A stretch of 64,000 nucleotides of DNA. Source: BJHL01 sp040378885 (GTDB taxonomy: Bacteria > Planctomycetota > Phycisphaerae > Phycisphaerales > UBA1924). The notes beneath the pieces were generated by a model. The model was not told the DNA's origin and did not search any database. It saw only the letters and a program-made list of their open reading frames with translations. The stretch covers positions 40,174 through 104,173 of the forward strand of contig JBKDAN010000013.1 in NCBI GenBank assembly GCA_046316615.1. The letters are read 5' to 3'. Shown here piece by piece: positions 1 through 8,819 of this stretch (the stretch's first letter is position 1; each line of letters opens with the position of its first letter). The position numbers were made by a program, and so were the translations under genes.

Positions 1-1
1 A

Positions 2-742
2 CAGGCGGCGGAAGCAGCTGGGCAGGCTCCGCCGGTGAGGCGCGTGTTTGATTTCGGCCCGAGTCTCCAGTATCGGGATCAGCGGGTGAACGAGATCATC
101 AGTGGAAGTCTGCCCGTGTCGGTCACGCTTGGCGCGAGCGCGATCGTGATTGCACTGGCGCTTGGCTTGAGCGCAGGTGTGATCGGGGCGATCAAGCCGA
201 ACAGTGTGGCGGATATCGCGACGCTTGCGGTCGCTCTCATTGGCATCAGTCTGCCGAGCTTTGTCGTGGGCACGCTGCTGCTCACAGTGTTTTCACTGTG
301 GCTGGGGTGGTTCAGCGTGGGTAGTTGGAATCCGCCTGGCAGTCTGGTTTTGCCGGCAATCACGCTCAGCCTGCCCTTTGCAGCTTACATCGCGAGGCTG
401 ACGCGCATGGGGATGCTGGAGCACTTGTCGAGTGACTTCATTCGCACGGCGCGGGCCAAGGGCGTGGGGCCGGCTGGGCTCTACCTCAAGCACGCGCTCA
501 AGAACGCGTTTCTGCCTGTACTGAGTTACCTTGGTCCCGCGACGGCGCTGGCGATGACGGGCAGCTTCGTGGTTGAGGTCGTGTTCACAGTGCCTGGCAT
601 GGGGCAGCACTTTGTGAACGCGGTGCAGAACAAGGACCTGTTTCTCATTCTGGGCGTCGTGCTAGTTTTCAGCACCATGCTTGTGCTTTTCAATCTCGCG
701 GTGGACGTGCTCTACCGATGGGTGGATCCGCGGATTGAATGA
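2..742 (+). CDS. ABC transporter permease, DppB/OppB type (5' end cut off by window)
   Basis: Inner-membrane permease subunit of a peptide/nickel-type ABC importer. The frame is open from base 2, and the first possible start inside the window is a GTG at 35, so the gene begins upstream; about 245 residues are visible against a usual 300-340. Several hydrophobic spans are seen, and the stretch ARAKGVGPAGLYLKHALKNA is the EAA-like loop that contacts the ATPase. The C-terminal DVLYRWVDPRIE is typical of DppB-type subunits, which end near a YxxxDPR motif. It converges with the MsrA gene, leaving 3 bases between the stops. The substrate cannot be told from this fragment. Confidence 0.88.
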   Translation, partial: QAAEAAGQAPPVRRVFDFGPSLQYRDQRVNEIISGSLPVSVTLGASAIVIALALGLSAGVIGAIKPNSVADIATLAVALIGISLPSFVVGTLLLTVFSLWLGWFSVGSWNPPGSLVLPAITLSLPFAAYIARLTRMGMLEHLSSDFIRTARAKGVGPAGLYLKHALKNAFLPVLSYLGPATALAMTGSFVVEVVFTVPGMGQHFVNAVQNKDLFLILGVVLVFSTMLVLFNLAVDVLYRWVDPRIE

Positions 743-745
743 CGC

Positions 746-1498
746 TCATTCATCGCGAAGAACGTGGCAGTAGGGCTCCTTGCCGGTCTTCACGTAGTAG
801 TCCTGGTGGTAGTCTTCGGCGATGTAGAAGGGCTTGGCGGGTTCGATTGCCGTGGCAATAGGGCGCTTGAAGCGCGGCGCGAATTTGTCCTTGACGCGCT
901 GGGCGGCGGCCTTCTGCTCGTCGTTGTAGTAGTAGATCACGCTGCGGTACTGCGTGCCGATGTCGGGGCCCTGACGATTGATCTGGGTGGGATCGTGCAA
1001 GCGGAAGAAGATGTCGATGACCTGCTCGTAGCTGATCTTCGCGGGGTCGAAGGTCACTTGCACGACTTCAGCGTGGCCGGTCATGTCGGTGCAGATTTGC
1101 TTGTAGGTGGGATTCTCGACGTGCCCGCCGCTGTAGCCGCTGATGGCGTTGATGATGCCGTCTTGCTCTGCGAAGATGTGCTCGACGCCCCAGAAGCAGC
1201 CAGCGCCGACGAGGGCGATTTCGGTGCCGGGCTTGGCGTTCATGGGAGCGGCGGACGGTGCAGTGGACACGGGGGTGGCTCCTGATGCGCTGCTGGTTGA
1301 AGCGGCGGCGGCGGTGGGCGTGGGAGTTGACGAAGATGAGGATGGTGTGCTGCTTGACGAGCTTGGCGTTGTTGAGGTTGCTGTGGACTGCTGCGTGACC
1401 GGCTGCGCCGACGGCGCAGGCTTGCTGCACCCAGCGCAGGCAAAGCCCGCGAGCAGAACGGATGCAACGAGCGAGACGCGGCGAAGTGTGGTGTGCAT
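746..1498 (-). CDS. msrA: Peptide methionine sulfoxide reductase MsrA, predicted lipoprotein form
   Basis: Reduces methionine-S-sulfoxide in proteins. The catalytic GCFWG motif has its Cys near residue 101, and a resolving-type Cys lies near the C-terminus (EPYCHVLRDE). From the ATG at 1498 the protein starts with a positive n-region and a hydrophobic stretch ending in ACAGC, an imperfect lipobox, followed by about 60 residues of Ser/Thr/Pro/Ala linker. I infer an enzyme tethered outside the inner membrane that repairs envelope proteins. An ATG five codons upstream (1513) is also possible; upstream of that the frame runs into the preceding SDR gene and looks non-coding. It probably shares a transcript with the SDR gene. 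Confidence 0.9.
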   Translation of the reverse strand: MHTTLRRVSLVASVLLAGFACAGCSKPAPSAQPVTQQSTATSTTPSSSSSTPSSSSSTPTPTAAAASTSSASGATPVSTAPSAAPMNAKPGTEIALVGAGCFWGVEHIFAEQDGIINAISGYSGGHVENPTYKQICTDMTGHAEVVQVTFDPAKISYEQVIDIFFRLHDPTQINRQGPDIGTQYRSVIYYYNDEQKAAAQRVKDKFAPRFKRPIATAIEPAKPFYIAEDYHQDYYVKTGKEPYCHVLRDE

Positions 1499-1583
1499 GG
1501 GTATGAGTTGCATGACGCAGTGTCTTCGTTTCAATCGGTGGCAGCGATGCATGACTCGGCATGTGGCACGAACGCGACGGCGG

Positions 1584-2768
1584 TTATGTGAGCCATCGGC
1601 CGCCATCGATGCGGATGATCTGTCCGGTGACATAGCTCGCTTCGAGCGCAAGCCAGCGCACCGCGTTCGCGGCGTCGAGCGGTTCACCTGAGCGACCTAG
1701 TGGAATACGACGGAGGTACTTGGCTTGTTCGTCGGCGGTGCTTTCGTGCCCTTGCGTGGGCCAGGCCACCACGCCCGGTGCGACTGCGTTTACGCGCACG
1801 CGCGGCGCGAGGTCACGGGCGAGGCAGTAGACCATCTCGGTCAGAGCGGCTTTGCTCATGGTGTACGCGGCGAAGTCCTTACGTGGGCGGCCCATGGCGT
1901 GGATGTCACTCATCGCGACAATCGCGCCGCCGCCCGGCAGGGTGGAAGCTTGCAGCAGCGGCGCGAGGCGGGCCGACAGCAGGAGCGGAACAAGAGCGTT
2001 GACCTGGTAGTGGCGCACTGCTTCGTCAGCTTCGAGCGAAGCGAGGGGTGAGGGTTGGTAGATGCTGGCGTTGTGCACGAGCACATCGAGTCGTCCGAGC
2101 GTCTGCGACCATTGGCGAGCGACAGCCTCGACCGTTGCTTGATCGGTGAGGTCGACGCGAAAGCTCGTGGCTTCGCGGCCCATGGCGGCGATCTCTTTGC
2201 AGAGGTTGGCGGCTTCCACTTCGCTGTTGTTGTAGGTGAAGATCACGTTGCAGCCGGCGCGAGCGAACTCGAGACAGATGGCGCGACCGACTCGCTTGGC
2301 TCCGCCTGTCACAAGCACGACGGGTGCAGCTCCGCGTGGCAGCGGGGGAGCGACTTGCTGCGAGGGTGAGAGTGCAACCCAGGTTTTCTCATTGTCTGGA
2401 CTGGTCAGATCAGCCGGTGACTCAAGCTCGTTGGCGGAAGGGGCATCGAGGCGGCGGCCCGCTTCGCTCCATGCATCTCTGCGGGAAGACGGTGGCTCTG
2501 GCTTGCGATCGAGCTGGCGAATAGCGCGGTCTCTTCGCAGGAACATGAAGAGCGCGAGCGCTGCCAGCATGACGACGGCAAGGGCAAGCAGAAGCAGCAG
2601 GAGCGTACCTTCGGTCGCGGCTTCGCGTTTGTCGGCGAGTGACGGCGGCTCGCGCGTGGTCGCGATGGTTTGCGGAGAGGCGGAAGTGTCGTCGGCGGGC
2701 CGCGGCGCGGCGGGGGCTTGCTGCACGAGGCAATCGTAAGGACTCGGGGCGGTACGTGACAGGAACAC
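1584..2768 (-). CDS. Membrane-anchored short-chain dehydrogenase/reductase
   Basis: Residues about 150-394 form a Rossmann-fold SDR: cofactor motif TGGAKRVG at about 154-161, a Ser near 287 and YTMSK with Tyr 302 and Lys 306, ending in the classical VTGQIIRIDGGRWLT tail. The Arg in the glycine-rich motif and overall pattern resemble pteridine-reductase/FolM-like members, so NADPH use is likely, but the substrate is not known. Unusually, the SDR domain is preceded by a polar segment, a strong transmembrane helix (about 54-77) and a charged linker, all in one frame. The GTG at 2768 is the farthest start; a GTG at codon 15 is an alternative. A terminator separates it from icd upstream. Confidence 0.82.
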   Translation of the reverse strand: MFLSRTAPSPYDCLVQQAPAAPRPADDTSASPQTIATTREPPSLADKREAATEGTLLLLLLALAVVMLAALALFMFLRRDRAIRQLDRKPEPPSSRRDAWSEAGRRLDAPSANELESPADLTSPDNEKTWVALSPSQQVAPPLPRGAAPVVLVTGGAKRVGRAICLEFARAGCNVIFTYNNSEVEAANLCKEIAAMGREATSFRVDLTDQATVEAVARQWSQTLGRLDVLVHNASIYQPSPLASLEADEAVRHYQVNALVPLLLSARLAPLLQASTLPGGGAIVAMSDIHAMGRPRKDFAAYTMSKAALTEMVYCLARDLAPRVRVNAVAPGVVAWPTQGHESTADEQAKYLRRIPLGRSGEPLDAANAVRWLALEASYVTGQIIRIDGGRWLT

Positions 2769-2780
2769 AAAGCCAGCACG

Positions 2781-2812
2781 AAAAAGGAGCCGAACACGCG
2801 GTTCGGCTCCTT
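2781..2812 (-). terminator. Intrinsic terminator of icd
   Basis: A perfect 12-bp stem (2784-2795 with 2801-2812) and a 5-base loop, followed on the minus strand by five T residues. It lies just after the icd stop and before the SDR gene on the same strand. Confidence 0.9.
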
Positions 2813-2837
2813 GTGGAAACAGAGAATGGCAGACTGA

Positions 2838-4334
2838 TCAATCTTCGCCCTGAGCCTTGGTGAAGCCGGGTTCGCCGTCGATTTCCTGCAGCTTCTCGAT
2901 GTGGACCCAGCGGTGTTTGGCACCGATTTTTTCGATCGCGGTGAGTAGGTCGCGGTCGGCGAGTTCGGCGTTGCCGCCCTTCTCGGCGCCGGTGCGGAGC
3001 ATGCAACGGCAGCGGTACTGGTCGACGTTGTCAGTGATTGCGCCGGTGGGCGGGTACACCTTGGTGCCGCGGTTGCTGATCATTTTGAGCTTGAGCGGCG
3101 AGCCTTCGAGCAGGCGTTCCACGCTTGGGCCCAGGTCGCCCGGCATGAGCGTGCTGTGCACGAAGATGTCGGCGCCGATCGTGCGGAGGGACTTGGCTTT
3201 CACGAACTCGGGGTTGCGATCAACCACGGGCATGACGAGGGGCTTGTAGTCGCGTGCGAAGAAGTTCTCGCTCTTCTTGCCGAGGTTCGCGATGATGGCA
3301 TCGGTATATGCGCTGGTGCTGTAGACCTTGGGGTTGTCGTAGCCGATGACGTCGCCCGTGCCGCGGCCTTCGCGTGCGGCATTTTCGAGCGTGACGAGGA
3401 CGGCGTTCTCGATTTTCTTGGCGGCTTCGAGCTCGCCGATGTGGCGGAGCATGAGCACGCCGCTCATGATGACGGCGGTGGGGTTGATGCAGTTCTTGCC
3501 GGCGTACTTGGGTGCGCTGCCGTGGACGGCTTCGAAGATGGCGACTTCGTTACCGAGGTTGGCGCTGGGAGCGAAGCCCAGGCCGCCGATGAGCGCGCTG
3601 GTCAGGTCGCTGATGATGTCGCCGTTCATGTTCGTCGTCACGATGACGTCGAACTGCTCGGGCTTCTTGACGAGTTGGTGGGCGCAGTTGTCGATGATGA
3701 CGTGCCAGGAGTCGATGTCCTTGTACTCCTTACCGACGCGCTCGCAGGTGCGCTTGAGCGTGCCCTCGGTCATCTTCATGATGTTGCTCTTGGTCGCGCA
3801 GGCCACACTCTTGCGGCCTTCGCTGCGAGCGAACTCGTACGCGAGGCGGGCGATCTTCTCGCTGCCCTTGGCGCTGATGAGCTTGAGGCACTGGGCCACG
3901 CCCGGTGTCTGCATGTGCTCGATGCCGGCGTAGAGGTCTTCCACGTTTTCACGCACGACGACGAGGTCGAGCTTGCGGCCGCTGTAAGGCGTCTTGACGC
4001 CCGGCAGTTCGCGCACGGGGCGGATGTTGGCGTAGGTTTCAAAGAGCTTGCGCAGCGTGACGTTCGCGCTCTTCTCTCCATAGCCGATCGGGGTGCCGAG
4101 CGGGCCCTTGAAGACCAGACGCGTGCGATTCACGCTATCAATGGTCTCCTGCGGCACACCGCTGGGAATGCCCTTCTTGAAGACGCTCTCGCCGGCGTCG
4201 AAGACTTCAAAGGCGATCTTGACGCCCGCCGCCTCGATGATGCGCTTCGCGCTTTCCATGCACTCAGGTCCCACCCCGTCGCCCGGGATGAAAGTGCACA
4301 GATAGCGACCGCTTGAATCTTTCTTCAGTTGCAT
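2838..4334 (-). CDS. icd: NADP-type isocitrate dehydrogenase with C-terminal extension
   Basis: TCA-cycle oxidative decarboxylation of isocitrate to 2-oxoglutarate. The isocitrate/isopropylmalate dehydrogenase fold is clear: IPGDGVGPE near the N-terminus, the substrate-binding SANVTLRKLFETYANIRPVR region (Ser and Arg residues), VVRENVEDLYAGIEH, and NMNGDIISDLTS with the metal-binding aspartates. About 150 residues follow the catalytic domain, as in the longer Thermus-type enzymes. The ATG at 4334 is preceded by GGAGG six bases upstream; longer frames to 4403 lack this. 498 residues. Isopropylmalate dehydrogenase is less likely because of the length and the SANVTLRK motif. A strong terminator follows. 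Confidence 0.88.
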   Translation of the reverse strand: MQLKKDSSGRYLCTFIPGDGVGPECMESAKRIIEAAGVKIAFEVFDAGESVFKKGIPSGVPQETIDSVNRTRLVFKGPLGTPIGYGEKSANVTLRKLFETYANIRPVRELPGVKTPYSGRKLDLVVVRENVEDLYAGIEHMQTPGVAQCLKLISAKGSEKIARLAYEFARSEGRKSVACATKSNIMKMTEGTLKRTCERVGKEYKDIDSWHVIIDNCAHQLVKKPEQFDVIVTTNMNGDIISDLTSALIGGLGFAPSANLGNEVAIFEAVHGSAPKYAGKNCINPTAVIMSGVLMLRHIGELEAAKKIENAVLVTLENAAREGRGTGDVIGYDNPKVYSTSAYTDAIIANLGKKSENFFARDYKPLVMPVVDRNPEFVKAKSLRTIGADIFVHSTLMPGDLGPSVERLLEGSPLKLKMISNRGTKVYPPTGAITDNVDQYRCRCMLRTGAEKGGNAELADRDLLTAIEKIGAKHRWVHIEKLQEIDGEPGFTKAQGED

Positions 4335-4507
4335 GATGGCCTCCGCCAATGCCGGAAGACGCGTCACGCCGCGCGGCGCTTCGCAACCTCCACGTCGATG
4401 CAATTTAGCCTTGATAACCGCGGTCTTCTAGCGTGCAATTCGTCCGGAATGCAGCGGTGTGACGGGTCGATCTGTGGATCATGCAGCCGTGTGAGAACCA
4501 AACTTTG

Positions 4508-4900
4508 TCACCTGCATGAATACACCAGCCGCTGCGACTCCCTCAGGCGGATGAGTGAGTAGCAAGGCGTCTTGCGTGCAAGCGTCTGTGCCAGTGCATC
4601 GGGCGCGATCGTTCGAACTTCGACGAGTGTGCTCGAAAGCACTTGGTCCGTCGTCACGATGCGCACCTTGACAGCCGTGTGCGGCACAACCACCAGCGGC
4701 GGCGCTGTGGACGTGTGCGATGCAATGACCTCCGGCACATGTGGAGGCACGGGAGCCGACGTGGGCGCGACCAGCCAGGCGAAGGCTGCGACTGCACTCA
4801 ACACGCCGCACGCGATGCCGGTACGCACGGCTTTGGTGCGTCGGCGGTGCTGATGCATCACCGAAAGCAGTTCGGGCAGGCGATCGCGTGGTTCAGTCAT
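4508..4900 (-). CDS. Small single-pass membrane protein, putative anti-sigma partner
   Basis: 130 residues: a cytoplasmic basic N-terminus (about 1-25), one transmembrane helix (about 27-46) and a Pro/Val/Thr-rich C-terminal part presumably outside the membrane. It overlaps the end of the sigma-factor gene by 8 bases and follows it on the same strand, the usual place for an anti-sigma regulator. No zinc-binding HxxxCxxC motif of the common ZAS anti-sigma domain is seen, so the role rests on context only. Confidence 0.6.
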   Translation of the reverse strand: MTEPRDRLPELLSVMHQHRRRTKAVRTGIACGVLSAVAAFAWLVAPTSAPVPPHVPEVIASHTSTAPPLVVVPHTAVKVRIVTTDQVLSSTLVEVRTIAPDALAQTLARKTPCYSLIRLRESQRLVYSCR

Positions 4901-5459
4901 GGTCTTTCTCCGTCATGGATCGCAACTTGGCAAGCGCACGTCGTACACGCCGATAGAACTGGTCGGGTGACACGTGAAGGGCCGCGGCGAGTTGCGCGAG
5001 CGTGCCATCGGCTGTCATTCGCAGACGGAGCGCTTCTCGCTCGAGCTCTTGCAGCGCGGCGATTCGCAGCAAGAGGTCGCTCGTGTCCGAGGCTGCTTCG
5101 GGCTCTGCCAGCGAGGTGGCTGCAGCGCGGCGGGTTCGCGCGTCAGAGCGGGCCTGCGAACGAAGTGTGTCGAGCACGATGCGCCGCAGTGTGACGGTCA
5201 TCCATGCATCGAGGGCGGCCGTGGTTTCCAGTTCGGGCAGTGAGCGAATCACGCGGAGGAACAACTCGTGGGCCGCGTCCTCACAAGCCATGGAGTTGAG
5301 CCCGCTCCATTTCTGTGCCAGTGCAATGGCGCGAGCTTGCCATGCGCGGTAGAGCCACGTCAGCGAGGCTTCGTCGCCACGCTGGATACCAAGGCACAAC
5401 CGGCGCACGTCCATCGTGTCGCCGGCATGCGCCCGCGGAATCTGTGCTTCGTCGCGCAT
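4893..5459 (-). CDS. ECF-like RNA polymerase sigma-70 family factor
   Basis: About 188 residues from the ATG at 5459. A region-2-like part contains CEDAAHELFLRVIRSL and a region joining DAWMTVTLRRIVLDTLRS, matching the aromatic-poor sigma-2 helix order of extracytoplasmic-function factors. The C-terminal part (LQELEREALRLRMTADGTLAQLAAALHVSPDQFYRRVRRALAKLRS) is a region-4 helix-turn-helix. It lies between a secreted protein gene and a small membrane protein gene on one strand, so the three probably form an operon in which the sigma factor answers an envelope signal. An alternative start is the ATG at 5414. Target promoters are not known. Confidence 0.8.
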   Translation of the reverse strand: MRDEAQIPRAHAGDTMDVRRLCLGIQRGDEASLTWLYRAWQARAIALAQKWSGLNSMACEDAAHELFLRVIRSLPELETTAALDAWMTVTLRRIVLDTLRSQARSDARTRRAAATSLAEPEAASDTSDLLLRIAALQELEREALRLRMTADGTLAQLAAALHVSPDQFYRRVRRALAKLRSMTEKDHD

Positions 5460-5481
5460 GGCGAAAGCGGGCAGGCGTGAA

Positions 5482-6624
5482 TTACTTGCCCTGCGTGCGT
5501 GCGGCTTCAAGCTGGTCGCGGAGCCGCTGGTTCTCCGCGCGAAGCTCGGCTTCGCGCCCGAGATGTGCCTGGCGAGATGTCGCGAGTTCCTGCGTCAGCG
5601 ATTCAACCCTCGTCGCGAGCCGCGTGCGCTCAACGACCTCTTCAAGCACGCGCTGAGTGCGCTGCGCCTGCACTTCAGGGCTTAGCAGATACCGCCCGAG
5701 CAGTTCAACCGCAAGTTTGGCATTGCCGGGCGTTGTCACCGTGACGAGAGAGTTGTCATTGTCGGAAGCGGTGATCGATGCGCCCTCGACACCGCGCAGC
5801 GCGACAGTCAGTTGTGACACGAACCATTCACGATCCGCTTCATTGGCGCGCTGCACCACTTCCGTCATTGTGCTCCACGATGTTCCTCGAGCTGTCAGTC
5901 GTTGGACCACCTGCGAGGCTGCGCGAATCTGATCGGGCGTGCCGGTCACAAACAGCAGACTCGTTTCGCGATGCAGCGCGATCTTCGGCTGCAACGCGAT
6001 GGACTTGGGCGGCGTCGGACTGCCGATCTGCGCGGGCGGCGCGACGTTTGAGTTCGCTTGTTCCACGGCCGTCGTCACCGCCGCGAGTACGTCGTCCAGT
6101 CTCAGCCCCTCGCCTTGAGCCTGCTCGGGTTTCACGATTGCGCTGAGGTCGAGCACCTCCGTCGATCCGAGCGTGGCGCCGAGGTTCGCGGGCTCAGCGA
6201 GAAACTGCGCCCGTACGGACGAAACTCCCTCGTATGGACTAACCGCGAGCACCACGTTGACGACCCAGACTCCACTGTCGGTTTCTGAGGTCATGCCGTC
6301 AATCGCCTCGAACGCGTAGATCGGCTCTGCGTTGTCGATCGAGATGGGCGGCAGCGTGATGTGTGCCGCGGAAGGATGCGAGATGATGTTGAACGGTACA
6401 CGTGACGCCTTCTGCACTGCAGCGATGTACTCGTCGACCGTGCCGCCCGGAAATCGAAGCGTGGGCAGCATGCTTCCGTCGTCCTTTGCTGCTCCAGCCG
6501 CCTGCGCAGCCTTCTGTGGGTCGGGTTGTCCAGCCGCTGGCTGCGCCCCGGCGCTGACGGCGAGTATCGCCAGCAGTGAGGCAAGGGTGCGAGCGGCGAA
6601 AGGGCGTGCAAAGGGCGTGTGCAT
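5482..6624 (-). CDS. Secreted protein with C-terminal coiled coil, unknown function
   Basis: 380 residues. The ATG at 6624 has GGAGAA seven bases upstream and is followed by a Sec-type signal peptide (positive start, hydrophobic LASLLAILAVSAG, cleavage near AQPAAG). Residues about 50-110 (FPGGTVDEYIAAVQKASRV...) resemble the short STN/secretin N-domain type of fold, which is weak evidence. The middle contains repeated beta-alpha patterns and the last 55 residues are a heptad-rich coiled coil (LTQELATSRQAHLGREAEL). It is the first gene of the sigma/anti-sigma operon and could supply or sense the envelope signal. Function unassigned. Confidence 0.72.
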   Translation of the reverse strand: MHTPFARPFAARTLASLLAILAVSAGAQPAAGQPDPQKAAQAAGAAKDDGSMLPTLRFPGGTVDEYIAAVQKASRVPFNIISHPSAAHITLPPISIDNAEPIYAFEAIDGMTSETDSGVWVVNVVLAVSPYEGVSSVRAQFLAEPANLGATLGSTEVLDLSAIVKPEQAQGEGLRLDDVLAAVTTAVEQANSNVAPPAQIGSPTPPKSIALQPKIALHRETSLLFVTGTPDQIRAASQVVQRLTARGTSWSTMTEVVQRANEADREWFVSQLTVALRGVEGASITASDNDNSLVTVTTPGNAKLAVELLGRYLLSPEVQAQRTQRVLEEVVERTRLATRVESLTQELATSRQAHLGREAELRAENQRLRDQLEAARTQGK

Positions 6625-6737
6625 GTTGATTCTCCAGTGAACTGCGGCGAGTGGCCGCGAGATGACACAATACAAGACGCCGCTCGACTCGCGTCTTGGC
6701 GCGGCGGATCCGTGTTTTTCTTCGACGCACATGCGGT

Positions 6738-6743
6738 TATACT
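6738..6743 (+). promoter_or_regulatory. Possible -10 element for prfB
   Basis: TATACT lies about 50 bases before the prfB start in the divergent gap between the secreted-protein gene and prfB. No convincing -35 hexamer is seen at 16-18 bases upstream, so this is tentative. Confidence 0.35.
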
Positions 6744-6792
6744 TCGCCCCGCGATGACCGACGCTCGGCTTTCGCGACTTTGGAGCCGTTTC

Positions 6793-7906
6793 ATGCACTT
6801 TGACGCACACCAGCCTGTCATCAACGACATTGAGGCGCGGATCGCAACCATCCGCGACTCTCTTTAACTACGACAGCAAACTTGCCAGACTCAAGGACCT
6901 CGAAGCCCTCATGGGCTCCGAAACCTTCTGGAACAACCAGGGCGAAGCCAAACGCATCGTGAGCGAGCTCAAGCAGCTCAAGGCTCAGGTTGATCCGGTG
7001 ACTATCGCTGTCACAGACCTCGAGAACGCGACAATTGGCTACCAGATGGCCAAGGAAGCCGGCGACAACGACCTGCTCGCCGAGGCTGATGAGACGCTCT
7101 TCAAGCTCCAGGGACAGATGGAAAAGATCGAGCTGCAGTCGCTCCTGAACGACAAGCACGATCACCGCAACTGCTTCCTCACGCTCTCCGCAGGCGTGGG
7201 CGGCACCGAAGCCAACGACTGGGCTGAAATGCTCCTGCGTATGTACATCTTCTACTGCGAGAAGATGGGTTTCAGCATGGAGGAAGTTGACAAGGGTTTC
7301 GGCGCCGAAGTCGGCATCGACAGTGTCACCCTGCATATCAAGGGACCGTACTCGTTCGGCTACCTCAAGTGTGAGCGCGGCACGCACCGGCTTGCCCGTG
7401 TCAGCCCGTTCAATGCCCAGGGCAAGCGGCAGACCAGCTTCTGCACCATCGACGTAACACCTGAGTTCGAAGAAACCGAGATCACGATTCCTGAGAAGGA
7501 CGTCATCATCGAAGCCTTCGTCCGCGCCCGCGGTCCGGGCGGGCAGAACGTGAACAAGGTCGCCAGCGCGGTGCGAGTGCAGCACATTCCAACCGGGATT
7601 CAGGTGGTTGCGAGCACGTATCGCGACCAGCCTCAGAACCGCGCTCAGGCGCTGGCTGTGCTGCAGGCCAAGCTGCAGCAGATGGAAGACGAGAAGCGCG
7701 AAGCCGAGATCGCGAAAGCGAGCGGCGGCAGCCTCGAGCAAGGCTGGGGCAGCCAGATTCGCAGCTATGTGTTCTATGACAACCGCGTGAAGGATCACCG
7801 GACCAATCACGAAAGCCGCGACTACGAAGCGGTCCTGCGTGGCGAAATCGCGGACTTCATCGACGCTGAACTCAAGCGCCGACGCGCCGAAAAAGAACGC
7901 AAGTAG
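6793..7906 (+). CDS. prfB: Peptide chain release factor 2, expressed through a +1 programmed frameshift
   Basis: Terminates translation at UGA and UAA. The first 24 codons (ATG 6793, GGAG seven bases upstream) end in CTT followed by an in-frame TAA at 6865; slipping +1 at CTT T continues from 6866 to the stop at 7906, giving 370 residues. The join TIRDSL-NYDSKLARL aligns with the E. coli RF2 join VLRGYL-DYDAKKERL. In the fused numbering SPF is at 204-206 and GGQ at 249-251, almost the E. coli positions (205-207 and 250-252). The slip site is CTT TAA C rather than the usual CTT TGA C, and no Shine-Dalgarno-like booster is present just upstream. Confidence 0.95.
6862..6868 (+). promoter_or_regulatory. 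RF2 +1 frameshift site, CTT TAA C
   Basis: CTT (6862-6864) is followed by the in-frame stop TAA (6865-6867) and then C. Reading must skip base 6865 to enter the main prfB frame. The position matches the known RF2 autoregulatory site. The stop here is UAA, which both RF1 and RF2 read. Confidence 0.88.
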
Positions 7907-8158
7907 GCCGACCCTATCAAAGCACGCTCGATGCTCCGCGAGGTGAGATCTCCATGATCTTGCCCGTGTGTGGCATCGGAACCATGTGATTTTGCGGGAA
8001 ACTCTTACCGACTTTCGGTGAATTCCGGGCGGTTGTGCTTGTGTTTGCACGAATCTCCCGAATGATTGATTTAGCGTCACGACCGGGGGAAACGTAGCGG
8101 TCGAGTTATGCTTTGGTTCTGACTGTGTGTCTCAACCGGTCTTGGTCGCGTTTTTGCC

Positions 8159-8818
8159 ATGCAAAGCTTCAGTGTCCCACTCCAACTCTTCATCGAAGGT
8201 TCGATCATGTCGAGCGTGATCGACTTCGATGGCGTCATTCATCACATGTCGCCCGAGTTGCTGCGTGTACTGGGGGTGTCATCGGGTCGGCTGCAGGACG
8301 TGCCTGACCGAAGCTTGCTCAAGCTGCTCCCCGAAGTTCGCGCTCGCGAGAGGTTGATGCTTCTTCGCCGCGCTATCAGCGGTCGGCGGCCTTGCGTCCT
8401 GAGAAGCGTTGTCGGCGGGACGCAGTTTATCACGCACATTTTTCCGCTCGACCAACATCCGGAAGTGCCACAATCGAGTGCGTTCTCGCTACACCTTCGA
8501 ACGGAGGGGCGCGTGGAACGCGATCACTTTCCGCCGGGCAGCGACTACCTCGAAGCAGAGCACAACGACTTCGGACCTCTTGCGCTGCTGACCAAGCGCG
8601 AAGCGGAAGTGCTTGCACTGCTGTCGGAGGGTGCGGACGGCCCCGAAATCGCTGACCGCCTGCACCGCTCCGCCGAGACGGTGTCGAGCCACCAGAAGTC
8701 GCTGTACGCCAAGCTGCGATGTCCCTCACGCATGCATGCGATGATCATCGCGCGCCGCGCGGGGCTCAGCATGCGGGATGTGCCACGTATCTTGAGTCCG
8801 CGCAGCGAATCCAACTGA
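8159..8818 (+). CDS. LuxR-type transcriptional regulator with PAS-like N-terminus (copy 1)
   Basis: 219 residues. Residues about 143-205 are a LuxR/GerE helix-turn-helix (LTKREAEVLALLSEG, then EIADRLHRSAETVSSHQKSL). The first 115 residues look like a PAS-type sensor with IDFDGVIHHMSPELLRVLG. No phosphorylatable receiver domain is present. A second gene with the same architecture lies at 10949-11662; both share a linker with EAEHND/EYG and the signature KSLYAKLRC. The start at 8159 is chosen because its N-terminus aligns with the copy; the ATG at 8207 has a better ribosome site (GAAGG). The signal sensed is unknown. Confidence 0.82.
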   Translation: MQSFSVPLQLFIEGSIMSSVIDFDGVIHHMSPELLRVLGVSSGRLQDVPDRSLLKLLPEVRARERLMLLRRAISGRRPCVLRSVVGGTQFITHIFPLDQHPEVPQSSAFSLHLRTEGRVERDHFPPGSDYLEAEHNDFGPLALLTKREAEVLALLSEGADGPEIADRLHRSAETVSSHQKSLYAKLRCPSRMHAMIIARRAGLSMRDVPRILSPRSESN

Positions 8819-8819
8819 A

